From positions 1 through 64,000 of the forward strand of contig NZ_PGVB01000005.1 in the NCBI RefSeq assembly GCF_002860205.1: a stretch of DNA of 64,000 bases, written 5' to 3'. The notes below the pieces were generated by a model that ran no database searches, was not told the origin of the DNA, and saw only the letters and a list, made by a program, of their open reading frames with translations. Position 1 is the stretch's first letter. Every line of letters begins with the position of its first letter. Of this stretch, positions 1-8,527 are shown piece by piece. Origin of the DNA: Bacillus sp. T33-2 (GTDB lineage: Bacteria > Bacillota > Bacilli > Bacillales > Cytobacillaceae). The position numbers and the translations under genes were made by a program.

Positions 1-62
1 CTTGCATGTATTAGGCACGCCGCCAGCGTTCGTCCTGAGCCAGGATCAAACTCTCCAATAAA
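1..62 (-). rRNA. 16S rRNA, 5' end only (partial)
   Basis: Read on the minus strand, this contains the universal 5' segment of 16S rRNA: GAGAGTTTGATCCTGGCTCA, then the conserved GACGAACGCTGGCGGC region, then TAATACATGCAAG. The gene runs off the left edge, so only about 60 nt are present. The mature 5' end is placed by analogy with other Bacillus 16S genes and may be off by a few bases. Confidence 0.97.
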
Positions 63-149
63 GAGTGAGTGATTAGCTCATAAGGTAAAACGTTGGCTGA
101 TGGCCGAAGCCATCATATTATTGTTTGTTGACGCTTGTTTGTTTAGTTT

Positions 150-159
150 TCAAAGAGCA
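150..159 (-). promoter_or_regulatory. boxA-like antitermination element of the rRNA leader
   Basis: On the minus strand this reads TGCTCTTTGA inside the segment TTGCTCTTTGAAAACTAAAC, which is typical of Bacillus rRNA leaders just upstream of 16S. boxA recruits the Nus antitermination complex to rRNA transcripts; the role here is assigned by similarity. Confidence 0.65.
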
Positions 160-195
160 ATAATGGCTGTTTCAAGTAAAATAGGAACAAATATC

Positions 196-224
196 AGTTT
201 AACATATCGTTTGGATATTGTCAA
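196..224 (-). promoter_or_regulatory. rRNA operon promoter, proximal
   Basis: Minus strand: -35 TTGACA (219-224), 17-nt spacer, -10 TAAACT (196-201). It is the closest of three tandem sigma-A-type promoters to 16S; Bacillus rrn operons usually have two. Confidence 0.75.
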
Positions 225-267
225 CATCCTTAAGTATTACAGTTTAGCTTGCGAAGCGACAAAAATT

Positions 268-296
268 ATATTAACATATCATTTTGCCGGTGTCAA
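268..296 (-). promoter_or_regulatory. rRNA operon promoter, middle
   Basis: Minus strand: -35 TTGACA (291-296), 17-nt spacer, -10 TAATAT (268-273). It lies 72 bp upstream of the proximal promoter in the same orientation. Confidence 0.72.
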
Positions 297-365
297 CTAT
301 ACCTAAAATAATATTAAAATATTGTTTCATTTTTAGTTAAGCTCACCTGAAAGGCGACAATATTC

Positions 366-395
366 ATCATATCATCTTATTTATGTTGATGTCAA
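366..395 (-). promoter_or_regulatory. rRNA operon promoter, distal
   Basis: Minus strand: -35 TTGACA (390-395), 18-nt spacer, -10 TATGAT (366-371). This is a third near-consensus sigma-A site. The rest of the 63-571 interval is AT-rich leader and shows no gene. Confidence 0.6.
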
Positions 396-571
396 GCCCT
401 TTTATAAAGTAATTATACAGAAAAAGTTCTAATTAACATTAACCATGAATCGCTTCGCGAATTCAGTATCGTAGGCGACAAATGTTATAGTACAATTATT
501 TTTAGTTTAAATCAACAACTATTGTATGGTATTTTATGGTATCACTTCGACTGTTCAACAACTGCATCTGC

Positions 572-612
572 CAAAAATAAAGAAGCTGTTTCAACCAGAT
601 GAAACAGCTTCT
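572..612 (-). terminator. Terminator of the ppsR-ppdK operon
   Basis: A 13-bp perfect stem (581-593 with 600-612) with a 6-nt loop is followed on the minus strand by TTATTTTTGG. It lies 23 bp past the ppdK stop codon. Confidence 0.88.
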
Positions 613-634
613 AATATATTTATTTATATTTATT

Positions 635-3301
635 CTATTTTTGCAGCTGGGGATGCCCTGCAGGTTCGTGCTGGATCGTTGCCTGAGCTGCCGCGAGTCT
701 TGCTATCGGCACACGATAAGGAGAACAACTCACATAATCCAAACCAGTCTTGAAGCAAAATTCAATCGAACTCTTTTCTCCCCCGTGTTCCCCGCATATG
801 CCGGTTTTGAGTCCGGCTTTCGTCTCCCTGCCCAGCTTCACTCCCAGTTCAACCAGTTTACCTACACCGTCCTGGTCAAGCACCGCAAATGGGTTGTCAG
901 GCAGGACCTTCTCTTCAATGTATGCTTGCAAAAATTTTCCTTCCGCATCGTCCCGGCTAAAACCAAACGTCGTCTGAGTAAGATCGTTGGTGCCAAATGA
1001 AAAGAAATCCGCCTCCCTTGCAATTTCATCCGCAGTAAGGGCCGCACGCGGAATTTCTATCATGGTGCCAATAGAATAATCAAATTCTTTCCCGGTTTCT
1101 TCTTTAATATATTCTGCAGCGTCGTCCACGACCTGTCGCATTTGTTTTAATTCATTCACATGGCCCACAAGCGGGATCATGATTTCTGGCTTGACGTCAA
1201 TGCCCTTGTCAGCCAATCTGGCAACAGCATAAAAAATTGCTTTTGCCTGCATTTCATAAATTTCCGGATGAATCATTCCAAGGCGGCAGCCGCGATGTCC
1301 AAGCATTGGGTTAAACTCGTCAAGATGGCGGACTTTTTTAAGCAACAGTTCCTTTTTCTTAAGCTCTGGAGATTTAGGGTCCAATATTTGCAGCCTGGTG
1401 ACCTCGACCAGCAATTCTTCCTTATCAGGCAGGAATTCATGAAGTGGAGGATCCAATAAACGGATTGTGACTGGATATCCCTGCATAGCTTCCAGTATTC
1501 CTTCAAAATCACCCTGCTGCATTGGCAATAGCTCATCCAGTGCATCCTTGCGTTGATCATAACTTTCTGCAAGTATCATTTTCTGTACTATCGGGATTCG
1601 TTTGGCATCCATGAACATATGTTCCGTCCGGCACAATCCGATTCCTCCTGCACCAAATTCCCTGGCTTTCCCGGCATCTTCAGGATTGTCGGCATTTGCC
1701 CGAATACCGAGCTTCCTCACTTCATCTGCCCAGGATAGCAGCTTCAGGAACTCCTTGGAAAGCTCTGGCTCGATCATTGGAATTTCTCCGCGCATAATTT
1801 CTCCTGTACCGCCATCAATTGTAATAATATCACCATGGTTGACGACAGTATCCCCAACCTGGAATACCCTGTTGATTAAGTCAATTTTCAGCGGTTCACA
1901 TCCACAAATACAAGCTTTACCCATACCCCGCGCAACCACTGCGGCATGGCTCGTCATACCGCCACGGCTTGTTACTACTGCCTGGGCGGCAATGATTCCA
2001 TGGATATCATCCGGGGTCGTTTCAGGGCGTACAAGGATAACTTTTTTCCCCTCTTTGCCCAGGACTTCCGCCTCGTCAGCATCAAACACTACCATTCCCG
2101 TCGCAGCTCCAGGAGACGCGGGCAACCCTTTCGCCAACTGCTTCCTTTCGAATTTGTCGTCAATCCGTCGGTGCAGCAGCTGGTTCAACTGGTCTGAATC
2201 AACCCGGAGCAAAGCAGTTTTTTTGTCAATAATTCCTTCCTGAACCATTTCGACTGCTATCCGGATAGCAGCCTGGGCTGTCCGTTTCCCTGTCCTGGTC
2301 TGAAGAATGAAGAGCTTACCACGTTCTACCGTAAACTCGATATCCTGCATATCCTTATAGTGCTGCTCAAGCTGAAGGCATGTGTCCGCAAACTGCCTGT
2401 ATACATCAGGCATCTCATCATGAAGGGTCGCGATCGGCTTGGGAGTCCGGATTCCAGCAACAACATCTTCTCCCTGGGCGTTAATCAAATATTCACCATA
2501 GAGCCGAGCTTCCCCTGTAGAAGGATTGCGAGTAAACGCCACGCCAGTCCCTGAATCTTCACCCATATTGCCGAAGACCATGCTCTGTATATTTACAGCC
2601 GTGCCAAGGTGGTCCGGTATTTTGTTCAGGCGGCGGTAGACGATTGCGCGCTGGTTATTCCACGAATTAAATACAGCATTGATGGCCAGGAATAACTGTT
2701 CCTTAGGATCCTGCGGGAATTCTTTCTTCGCATGCTTCCTGACTATGGTTTTATAGCGTGCGATCACTTCCTGCCAGTCCTCGGCTGTCAGTTCAGGATC
2801 GGCTGCATAGCCTTTTTGTTCTCTCGTATCTTCCAAAAGCTGCTCGAAATAGTATACATCAACATCCAGAACTACATCACTGAACATTTGAATAAACCGG
2901 CGGTATGAGTCATAAGCAAACCGGCGGTTATTCGTCAAACGTGCAACCCCTTCAGCTGTTTCATCATTCATGCCCAAGTTCAGGATGGTATCCATCATGC
3001 CGGGCATTGAAAACACGGCCCCTGAACGTACAGAAACAAGCAACGGGTTCTCAGGGTCACCCAGCTTTTTGCCGGTTTTCCTTTCAAGTTCGCTCATGGC
3101 TTCAAGTATTTGGGCAGTAACCTCCGTGGGAATCGTCTTGCCGGAATCATAGTAGGAGTTGCATGCGCCAGTAGAAATCGTAAAACCATACGGAACCGGC
3201 AGGCCAATGCGGGTCATTTCAGCCAAATTCGCACCTTTCCCGCCCAACTGCTCCTTCATCCCGCTGTCTCCTTCATCAAATAAATACACGTACTTCTCCA
3301 T
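635..3301 (-). CDS. ppdK: Pyruvate, phosphate dikinase
   Basis: This cytosolic enzyme reversibly converts pyruvate, ATP and phosphate to phosphoenolpyruvate, AMP and PPi. The product is 888 residues, the usual family length. Visible parts are the N-terminal ATP-grasp half starting at the GGKGANLAEM motif, the phosphohistidine swivel domain with GGMTSHAAVVARGMG near residue 450 (catalytic His preceded by the regulatory Thr), and the C-terminal PEP-binding barrel with SFGTNDLTQTT and the GICGEHGG catalytic Cys. The ATG directly follows the ppsR stop codon (TAG-ATG, no gap) and has GAAGGGAG as ribosome-binding site inside the end of ppsR. The tight coupling to ppsR implies that activity is set by threonine phosphorylation. 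The protein looks complete. Confidence 0.98.
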   Translation of the reverse strand: MEKYVYLFDEGDSGMKEQLGGKGANLAEMTRIGLPVPYGFTISTGACNSYYDSGKTIPTEVTAQILEAMSELERKTGKKLGDPENPLLVSVRSGAVFSMPGMMDTILNLGMNDETAEGVARLTNNRRFAYDSYRRFIQMFSDVVLDVDVYYFEQLLEDTREQKGYAADPELTAEDWQEVIARYKTIVRKHAKKEFPQDPKEQLFLAINAVFNSWNNQRAIVYRRLNKIPDHLGTAVNIQSMVFGNMGEDSGTGVAFTRNPSTGEARLYGEYLINAQGEDVVAGIRTPKPIATLHDEMPDVYRQFADTCLQLEQHYKDMQDIEFTVERGKLFILQTRTGKRTAQAAIRIAVEMVQEGIIDKKTALLRVDSDQLNQLLHRRIDDKFERKQLAKGLPASPGAATGMVVFDADEAEVLGKEGKKVILVRPETTPDDIHGIIAAQAVVTSRGGMTSHAAVVARGMGKACICGCEPLKIDLINRVFQVGDTVVNHGDIITIDGGTGEIMRGEIPMIEPELSKEFLKLLSWADEVRKLGIRANADNPEDAGKAREFGAGGIGLCRTEHMFMDAKRIPIVQKMILAESYDQRKDALDELLPMQQGDFEGILEAMQGYPVTIRLLDPPLHEFLPDKEELLVEVTRLQILDPKSPELKKKELLLKKVRHLDEFNPMLGHRGCRLGMIHPEIYEMQAKAIFYAVARLADKGIDVKPEIMIPLVGHVNELKQMRQVVDDAAEYIKEETGKEFDYSIGTMIEIPRAALTADEIAREADFFSFGTNDLTQTTFGFSRDDAEGKFLQAYIEEKVLPDNPFAVLDQDGVGKLVELGVKLGRETKAGLKTGICGEHGGEKSSIEFCFKTGLDYVSCSPYRVPIARLAAAQATIQHEPAGHPQLQK

Positions 3302-4120
3302 CTAACAAGACTCCCTTCTGCTTTTAAATATATCTAATATCAGGCTGGCTGTTTCTTCCACGGCCTTATTTGAAACATTAATGACCGGGCAGCCTACCCG
3401 TTTCATAATCTTTTCAGCATAATCAAGTTCGTTTAATATTCGGTCAAAGCTCGCATAGTTTGCCTGGGACTTTAAACCGAGCGCCTTTAGACGCTCCTTC
3501 CTGATTGCATTTAGTTTATCTGGTGAAATAATCAGACCTATACAATTGCTTCGCGGTTTTTCAAAAAGTTCAACTGGAGGCGGCACCTCTGGAACCAGAG
3601 GGACATTTGCTACTTTAAAACGCTGATGGGCCAGGTACATGGAAAGCGGTGTTTTCGATGTACGCGAAACACCAATCAAGACTATGTCCGCCTTTGCTAT
3701 CCCACGGGGGTCACGGCCATCGTCATATTTGACTGCAAATTCGATCGCCTCTATCCTCCTGAAATATTCATCATCAAGCATCCGCATCATGCCGGGCTGA
3801 TGCTTTGGGGTCTTATTAAATTTTTTCGCAAAAGCATCCATAAGTGGATTTAACAAATCGATCGCCAAAATGCCTTCCTGGGATGCCCTCCGGTCAAGGT
3901 ATTCCTTTAATGAAGGAACGACAATTGTATAGGCGATGATGGAATGGTCTTGTCTTGCAACGGATATCACTTCTTCGATATCCCCAGCATCTTCTACATA
4001 TGAATTTCGCCGTATTTCTACCTGCCTGCCGTTGAATTGTGAGGCAACTGCCTTTACAACAACTTCAGCTGTTTCACCAACCGAATCAGATACTACGTAC
4101 ACAACTTCAGACCGTTCCAA
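3302..4120 (-). CDS. ppsR: PPDK regulatory protein, bifunctional kinase/pyrophosphorylase
   Basis: The family (DUF299; B. subtilis YqfL) inactivates PPDK by ADP-dependent phosphorylation of the Thr next to the catalytic His and reactivates it by phosphate-dependent dephosphorylation. The 272-residue product starts with [12 protein letters not shown], typical of the family, and has the P-loop [11 protein letters not shown] near residue 150. The start is TTG at 4118-4120 with AAGAAGGGA about 9 nt upstream; no ATG fits the family N-terminus. It is the first gene of a two-gene operon with ppdK, with zero spacing. The partner gene directly downstream makes the substrate assignment secure. Confidence 0.95.
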   Translation of the reverse strand: MERSEVVYVVSDSVGETAEVVVKAVASQFNGRQVEIRRNSYVEDAGDIEEVISVARQDHSIIAYTIVVPSLKEYLDRRASQEGILAIDLLNPLMDAFAKKFNKTPKHQPGMMRMLDDEYFRRIEAIEFAVKYDDGRDPRGIAKADIVLIGVSRTSKTPLSMYLAHQRFKVANVPLVPEVPPPVELFEKPRSNCIGLIISPDKLNAIRKERLKALGLKSQANYASFDRILNELDYAEKIMKRVGCPVINVSNKAVEETASLILDIFKSRRESC

Positions 4121-4384
4121 TTAGGTTCGTCCCTTCTTCAAATACTGTGGTTCTCCTGCTGTTAGTTGGTCGACTGGCCCACTTTTTGCAGAATGTGAAT
4201 GAAAAATGATTTTAAAACTGCTGTTCATCCTTTATTTAGGATTTAATGAGATATACTTTTTAAATAAAATACTAAAAGTGTTATCCTTTATTCTAATTTA
4301 GTATATAACATTACATCACATTACGAAAGAAATAAAGACCATATTTTCGAGGAATTGCCAACAAAATCTTTCAGCGCCAAACAA

Positions 4385-4425
4385 AAAAGCTATGTCCACA
4401 TGAAAAATGAACATAACTTTTTTGT
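4385..4425 (-). terminator. Terminator downstream of nadE
   Basis: An inverted repeat (AAAAAAG-TATGT arms with one mismatch, loop about 15 nt) is flanked by A and T runs and lies about 70 bp past the nadE stop. The rest of the 4121-4494 interval is AT-rich and holds no convincing gene; it should include the ppsR promoter. Confidence 0.65.
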
Positions 4426-4494
4426 CTTAGCTGTAATTAACCACTGTCTGAATAATTGTGTTCGTTGGTAAAACCTATGAAACCTCGCTCAGGC

Positions 4495-5313
4495 TTATTT
4501 CCACCAAGTGTCAAACTTGGTAGCGGGAAGCTTCCTCTTATGTTCAGAAACGACATACCGTTTCTCAATTTTGGCAGCTGCCTCTTCAGATACAGTTTTT
4601 CCTTCAAGATAGTCATCCAGCACATCATATGAAACTCCAAGCTCCGTTTCATCTGCCTGGCCTGGTTTATGGTCAAGCAGGTCTGCAGTCGGAACCTTTA
4701 GATATAGTCGTTCTTCTGCCCCGAGCTCCTTTAGCAGTGCCCGCCCCTGCCGTTTGTTCAGACCTGACAAAGGGAGGATGTCTGCCCCGCCGTCACCGTA
4801 CTTTGTGAAAAAGCCTGTGACTGCCTCTGCGGCATGGTCCGTCCCAATTACTAAAAGGCCTTCCTGTCCGGCAAAGGCATACTGTGCGATCATTCTCATC
4901 CTTGCCTTTACATTGCCTTTTTGAAAATCACTTAGATGCTCAGGTACCAGCGAATCATATTCCTCTTTAACTGCATCAACCGCTTGCTTAATGTTGAAAG
5001 CATACTCCTGGTCAGCCTGGATAAAATCCAATGCCTGTTGGGCGTCGTCCTCGTCCTTCTGGACCCCGTAAGGAAGCCGGACTGCAACGAATTTGGCATC
5101 ATGCCCTTCCTTCCTAAGCTCCTCAACTGCCAGCTGTGCCAGCCTGCCGGCAAGGGTCGAATCCTGCCCGCCGCTTATCCCAAGCACGAAGCCCTTGGTC
5201 CGTGATTTAATCAAATATTCCTTTAAGAAATCGATCCTTTCCCTGATTTCTTCCTTCGGGTTGATCTCGGGCTTCACATTTAAATCCTCAATAATCTGAT
5301 TTTGCAAACTCAT
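4495..5313 (-). CDS. nadE: Ammonia-dependent NAD+ synthetase
   Basis: NadE adenylates nicotinic acid adenine dinucleotide with ATP and amidates it with ammonia to give NAD+, the last step of NAD synthesis. The SGGQDST pyrophosphatase-loop motif is near residue 45 in an [20 protein letters not shown] context nearly identical to B. subtilis NadE. There is no glutaminase domain, so free ammonia is the nitrogen donor. I chose the ATG at 5311-5313 (GAGAGG 8 nt upstream), which gives 272 residues as in B. subtilis; a GTG three codons earlier lies within the ribosome-binding site. It appears monocistronic. Confidence 0.96.
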   Translation of the reverse strand: MSLQNQIIEDLNVKPEINPKEEIRERIDFLKEYLIKSRTKGFVLGISGGQDSTLAGRLAQLAVEELRKEGHDAKFVAVRLPYGVQKDEDDAQQALDFIQADQEYAFNIKQAVDAVKEEYDSLVPEHLSDFQKGNVKARMRMIAQYAFAGQEGLLVIGTDHAAEAVTGFFTKYGDGGADILPLSGLNKRQGRALLKELGAEERLYLKVPTADLLDHKPGQADETELGVSYDVLDDYLEGKTVSEEAAAKIEKRYVVSEHKRKLPATKFDTWWK

Positions 5314-5407
5314 ACTAGACACCTCTCATAAATAATTTTTTGAGAATATGGGCTTATGTATTTAATTTCTATTCCATTGTAACACTTTTTCTTTGGCCGT
5401 CTTAGTT

Positions 5408-6307
5408 TTACCAATTGTGCTTTTTAATGAAGTTAACGATCTCACCAAGTTGCTGTTGCACTTTATCCGTTGTAATGCTTGAAAATAAATCTCCTTCTTC
5501 CCTTATCCTTTCTTTCAGATCAAATATTGTAAAATCATCCGGGTGCAAACCATTTTGCACTTCCTCCCAGCTGAGGGGTGTTGCCACTGTTCCGTTTGGC
5601 TTTGCCCTTACAGAATAGGATACCGGCAGGGTACGGCCTTTCCAGAGCTGTAAATAATCAAAATACAGCTTTTTGCCCCGTTTTTGGACGACCCGTTCCA
5701 GTGTAATTTTGCCTGGGTTTTTTTCTAAAAAATAATGGGCGATAAAAGTATTTATTTTTCTTGTTTCCTCAAATGAATACTGTGGATCTATTGGAACAAA
5801 GATTTGCAGCCCGGTTGCTCCGGATGTTCTTGGCACAGATATTAATCCAAGTGAGTCGAGTGTTTGTTTCAACTGAAGAGCTACTTCCAGGACGAGACCG
5901 AAGCTGGCATCATCAGGCGGATCCAGATCAAACGCCAATTCGAGCGGATAATTCTCCCTGCAATAGCGGTCAAAAGGGACATGGAATTCAACGGCACCGT
6001 AGTTGGCGGCCCATACAAGAGTGGATATATCATTCACCATCACTCTTTGTTTTCCCTTATAAAAAGCGTGGCAAACCCATTCCGGCGCACTGGCTGGGAG
6101 GGACCTCTTCTCGATTTTCCTGCGCGTGATGCCATGCGGATAAATCCACATCATCAATAGCCGGTCTTTTGCATGTGGAATCAACAGAGGTGCTACTTCA
6201 AGCAAGTAGTTTATATAGTCCATCTTCGTAATGCCGATGTCCTGGAAAATAAACTGCCCGGGATGCGACACTTGTATCTGTTTCCCTTCTATAGTTAATT
6301 CGAACAC
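5408..6307 (-). CDS. LigD-type polymerase/primase domain protein (stand-alone)
   Basis: This is an archaeo-eukaryotic primase-fold polymerase of the kind that fills in ends during bacterial non-homologous end joining. The metal-binding pair D127/D129 lies in LAFDLDPPDD. The nucleotide-binding loop TSGATGLQIF (161-170) has Gln where many relatives have His. The C-terminal ARP-type motif appears as VRAKPNGTVATPLSW. In B. subtilis this domain is fused to the ligase in LigD; here it is a separate 299-residue protein divergent from the ligase gene. The GTG start at 6305-6307 has AAAGGAGG 9 nt upstream. No ku gene is in the window. Confidence 0.88.
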   Translation of the reverse strand: MFELTIEGKQIQVSHPGQFIFQDIGITKMDYINYLLEVAPLLIPHAKDRLLMMWIYPHGITRRKIEKRSLPASAPEWVCHAFYKGKQRVMVNDISTLVWAANYGAVEFHVPFDRYCRENYPLELAFDLDPPDDASFGLVLEVALQLKQTLDSLGLISVPRTSGATGLQIFVPIDPQYSFEETRKINTFIAHYFLEKNPGKITLERVVQKRGKKLYFDYLQLWKGRTLPVSYSVRAKPNGTVATPLSWEEVQNGLHPDDFTIFDLKERIREEGDLFSSITTDKVQQQLGEIVNFIKKHNW

Positions 6308-6384
6308 AGTGCGATCCCTCCTTTGCCTATATTTTCATTGATAATTGCTTAAACTATGTATCATACGTGGAATGAGGTGAGTAA

Positions 6385-7329
6385 ATGGATCCTATTTTCC
6401 CGATGGAACCTGCCAGCAGCGAGTCAGTCCCAGAGAGTGATGAGTGGATCGCCCAAATTAAATGGGATGGTGTAAGGATTCTGACGTATTTTGACAACGG
6501 AGCAGTACGCCTCTTTAATCGAAAAAAACGTGAAAGGACTCTTCATTACCCTGAAATAGTCAACATCCAAGGATATTGTTCGGCAAAATCTGTGATTTTA
6601 GACGGTGAAGTGATTTCCCTGGGTGAAAACGGGAAGCCAGCCTTCAATGAAGTAATGAAACGCGACGGAATCAGGCGTTTGGACCGTATCAACATGGTGC
6701 GCAAGATTGTGCCTGTCACCTATATGGTTTTTGACGTCCTTTTTCTTAACGGTGAGTGGATCCATAACAAACCATTACTCGATAGACTGAATCTGCTATC
6801 TGAAATCATAATGCCGAACGAGCATATCCAGTGTGTATCTTCTGGAAATGACGGTGGTTCGTTATTCAGAGCCGTTAAAGAGCACGGCATGGAAGGGATT
6901 GTTATGAAGCAAATAGACTCCCCTTATCTGCCGGGAAAGAAAAAGGATTACTGGTTAAAAATAAAAAACTACCGCGATATCATCGCGGTCATTGGCGGAT
7001 TTACGTTGCGCAACAATATCGTGAATGCCATTTTGCTGGGCCTTTACGATGATTCTGGCAGGTTGATCTATGTAGGCCATACGGGTACAGGGAAAATGAC
7101 CGTTCAGGATTGGAAAGACCTGACTGAAGTTTTAAGACCTAGTATTGTCTCAAATCAGCCTTTTGCCAACCAGCCGGAGCGTCATGCCCAGTCGGTGTTC
7201 GTCCGTCCTGAAATAACAGTTAAAATTAAATTCGCCGAGTGGACGGATGCAGGGTATATGAGGCAGCCAAGCATCGAAGGGTTCATTGAGGTGCCGCCGG
7301 CAGAATGTATGCTGCCTCACTATCAGTGA
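6385..7329 (+). CDS. ATP-dependent DNA ligase, LigD-type ligase domain
   Basis: This seals nicks or double-strand breaks using ATP. The 314-residue protein has nucleotidyltransferase motif I IKWDGVR with adenylated Lys26, motif III YMVFDVLF, motif IV EGIVMK and motif V DYWLKIKNY, followed by an OB-fold region of about 110 residues. It corresponds to the ligase half of LigD. TGAGGTGA precedes the ATG. It is divergent from the polymerase-domain gene with 77 bp between starts, so the two probably share a regulatory region; in B. subtilis ligD/ku are forespore (sigma-G) genes, which I could not confirm here. Confidence 0.9.
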   Translation: MDPIFPMEPASSESVPESDEWIAQIKWDGVRILTYFDNGAVRLFNRKKRERTLHYPEIVNIQGYCSAKSVILDGEVISLGENGKPAFNEVMKRDGIRRLDRINMVRKIVPVTYMVFDVLFLNGEWIHNKPLLDRLNLLSEIIMPNEHIQCVSSGNDGGSLFRAVKEHGMEGIVMKQIDSPYLPGKKKDYWLKIKNYRDIIAVIGGFTLRNNIVNAILLGLYDDSGRLIYVGHTGTGKMTVQDWKDLTEVLRPSIVSNQPFANQPERHAQSVFVRPEITVKIKFAEWTDAGYMRQPSIEGFIEVPPAECMLPHYQ

Positions 7330-7391
7330 AACATCATATCACATTTGTCATCTTCTAATATGAAAAAACTGGGCAAAGGAGTGTCTAATAT

Positions 7392-7865
7392 ATGGGTTTA
7401 ACCTTTATTGCTGTATTTTCCTGGTTCTCAGTCATGATATTGTGTGTATTGCCAAGGAAGCTTCCTTTAATCATAAATTCTGTCCTTTATTTGTTGATTG
7501 AGTTTATTTTAATAAATAAGCTATCCTTAATCACTTACAAGTACAAACTGCTCGCTATGTCCCCTGATATATCAAAGTTTATCGGCGTGATCCTGCACAG
7601 GGACATCATTTTCCCTTTTTTATTGCTTTTTGCAGCCAATGTCCTGTTTACATCTGTAAACATGAGAAACGTCATTTTGGCCATCATTTGCTCAGTCGTT
7701 TATATTTCTTTTACAAGCTATATGCTTCACCGGTTCAGTATGCTTATATATTTGGATTGGCAGTTTGCATATGATGTGGTGATTGTGGTTATCATGCATT
7801 TGATTGTGTTCATTTTTGCGTTTGTATTACAGAGGCAGATCAATAAAAGGGCGGCTTCGGCATGA
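7392..7865 (+). CDS. Small integral membrane protein, unknown function
   Basis: I do not recognise the family. The 157-residue protein has about five hydrophobic segments separated by short loops (near residues 1-20, 25-45, 70-88, 90-110 and 125-150), so it is an inner-membrane protein. AAAGGAG precedes the ATG. Its last codons overlap the start of the next membrane-protein gene by 4 nt (ATGA), so the two were translationally coupled. The downstream partner is now interrupted, so the pair may no longer work. Confidence 0.7.
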   Translation: MGLTFIAVFSWFSVMILCVLPRKLPLIINSVLYLLIEFILINKLSLITYKYKLLAMSPDISKFIGVILHRDIIFPFLLLFAANVLFTSVNMRNVILAIICSVVYISFTSYMLHRFSMLIYLDWQFAYDVVIVVIMHLIVFIFAFVLQRQINKRAASA

Positions 7866-8362
7866 ACAATATCTTATATGATAACGCATTTAACTTAAAT
7901 GAGTGGTTCACTGTCATTCTGATCATTATCGGGTTTTTAGGAGTCGCCCTCACCATCACAAAATTGCCGTTGCTGATCAGTTTGTTTAATTTACTTTTTG
8001 GGTTGGTTGCCGGGCTGATGTTTGACCATACCATCGGCATTGAGCCATTTGATTTGTATGATGTCGGCGACCAGGCTTATTATCAGTACTTTGACGTGAT
8101 TTCTTATCTTATGTAAGCCCCGTTTGGCTACTTCTACATCCTGATATACTACAGGTTAAAAATAAAAGGCATGAATACAGTACTGTATATTTTTCTCTGG
8201 ACTGGGCTGGGCATCCTCATCGAATGGCTTGCTTTCAAAGCCGGAGTTTTTCATTACAAAAATGGTTATGCCCTGCACTACTCCATTCCGATTTATTTAA
8301 TCGTTCAAAGCGTTCACATGGCTATTTTTAATAAAATAAAGGAAACCTCGGCCAAAATGTAA
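7862..8362 (+). pseudogene. Membrane protein gene interrupted by an in-frame TAA
   Basis: The frame from ATG 7862 stops at TAA 8114-8116 after 84 residues. The same frame then continues open for 81 codons to 8362 with the same membrane-protein character: 18 codons (APFGYFYILIYYRLK...) before an internal ATG at 8171. Read through, this gives one protein of about 166 residues with continuous transmembrane helices, matching its 157-residue neighbour in size. The TAA follows YLM and precedes APFGYFYI, so a single change from a Tyr codon is the simplest cause. A sequencing error or translation of two fragments cannot be excluded. Confidence 0.7.
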
Positions 8363-8527
8363 TACTGCTTTCAAACAATCGGCCTGCATTTTCACAGTTT
8401 TTTCACCGATTTTCATTCAACAATCAAATTTTCAATAATCTGTTTTCTCCAATACTTTTTTGTCTTTTTTTAACTTTTAATATGGTAAAGTGGAAGTATG
8501 CAATTTCAAGAAGGGAGGAAAGTGTGA

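Noticed and set aside
1602-2243. Plus-strand ORF of 213 codons opposite ppdK
   Set aside because: It is a shadow frame with Ser/Pro/Ile-biased composition, no ribosome-binding site, and lies entirely inside ppdK.
8458-8486. Sigma-A promoter before the first TerD gene
   Set aside because: TATGGT is a fair -10, but no -35 lies at acceptable spacing; no sigma-B or ECF site was convincing either.
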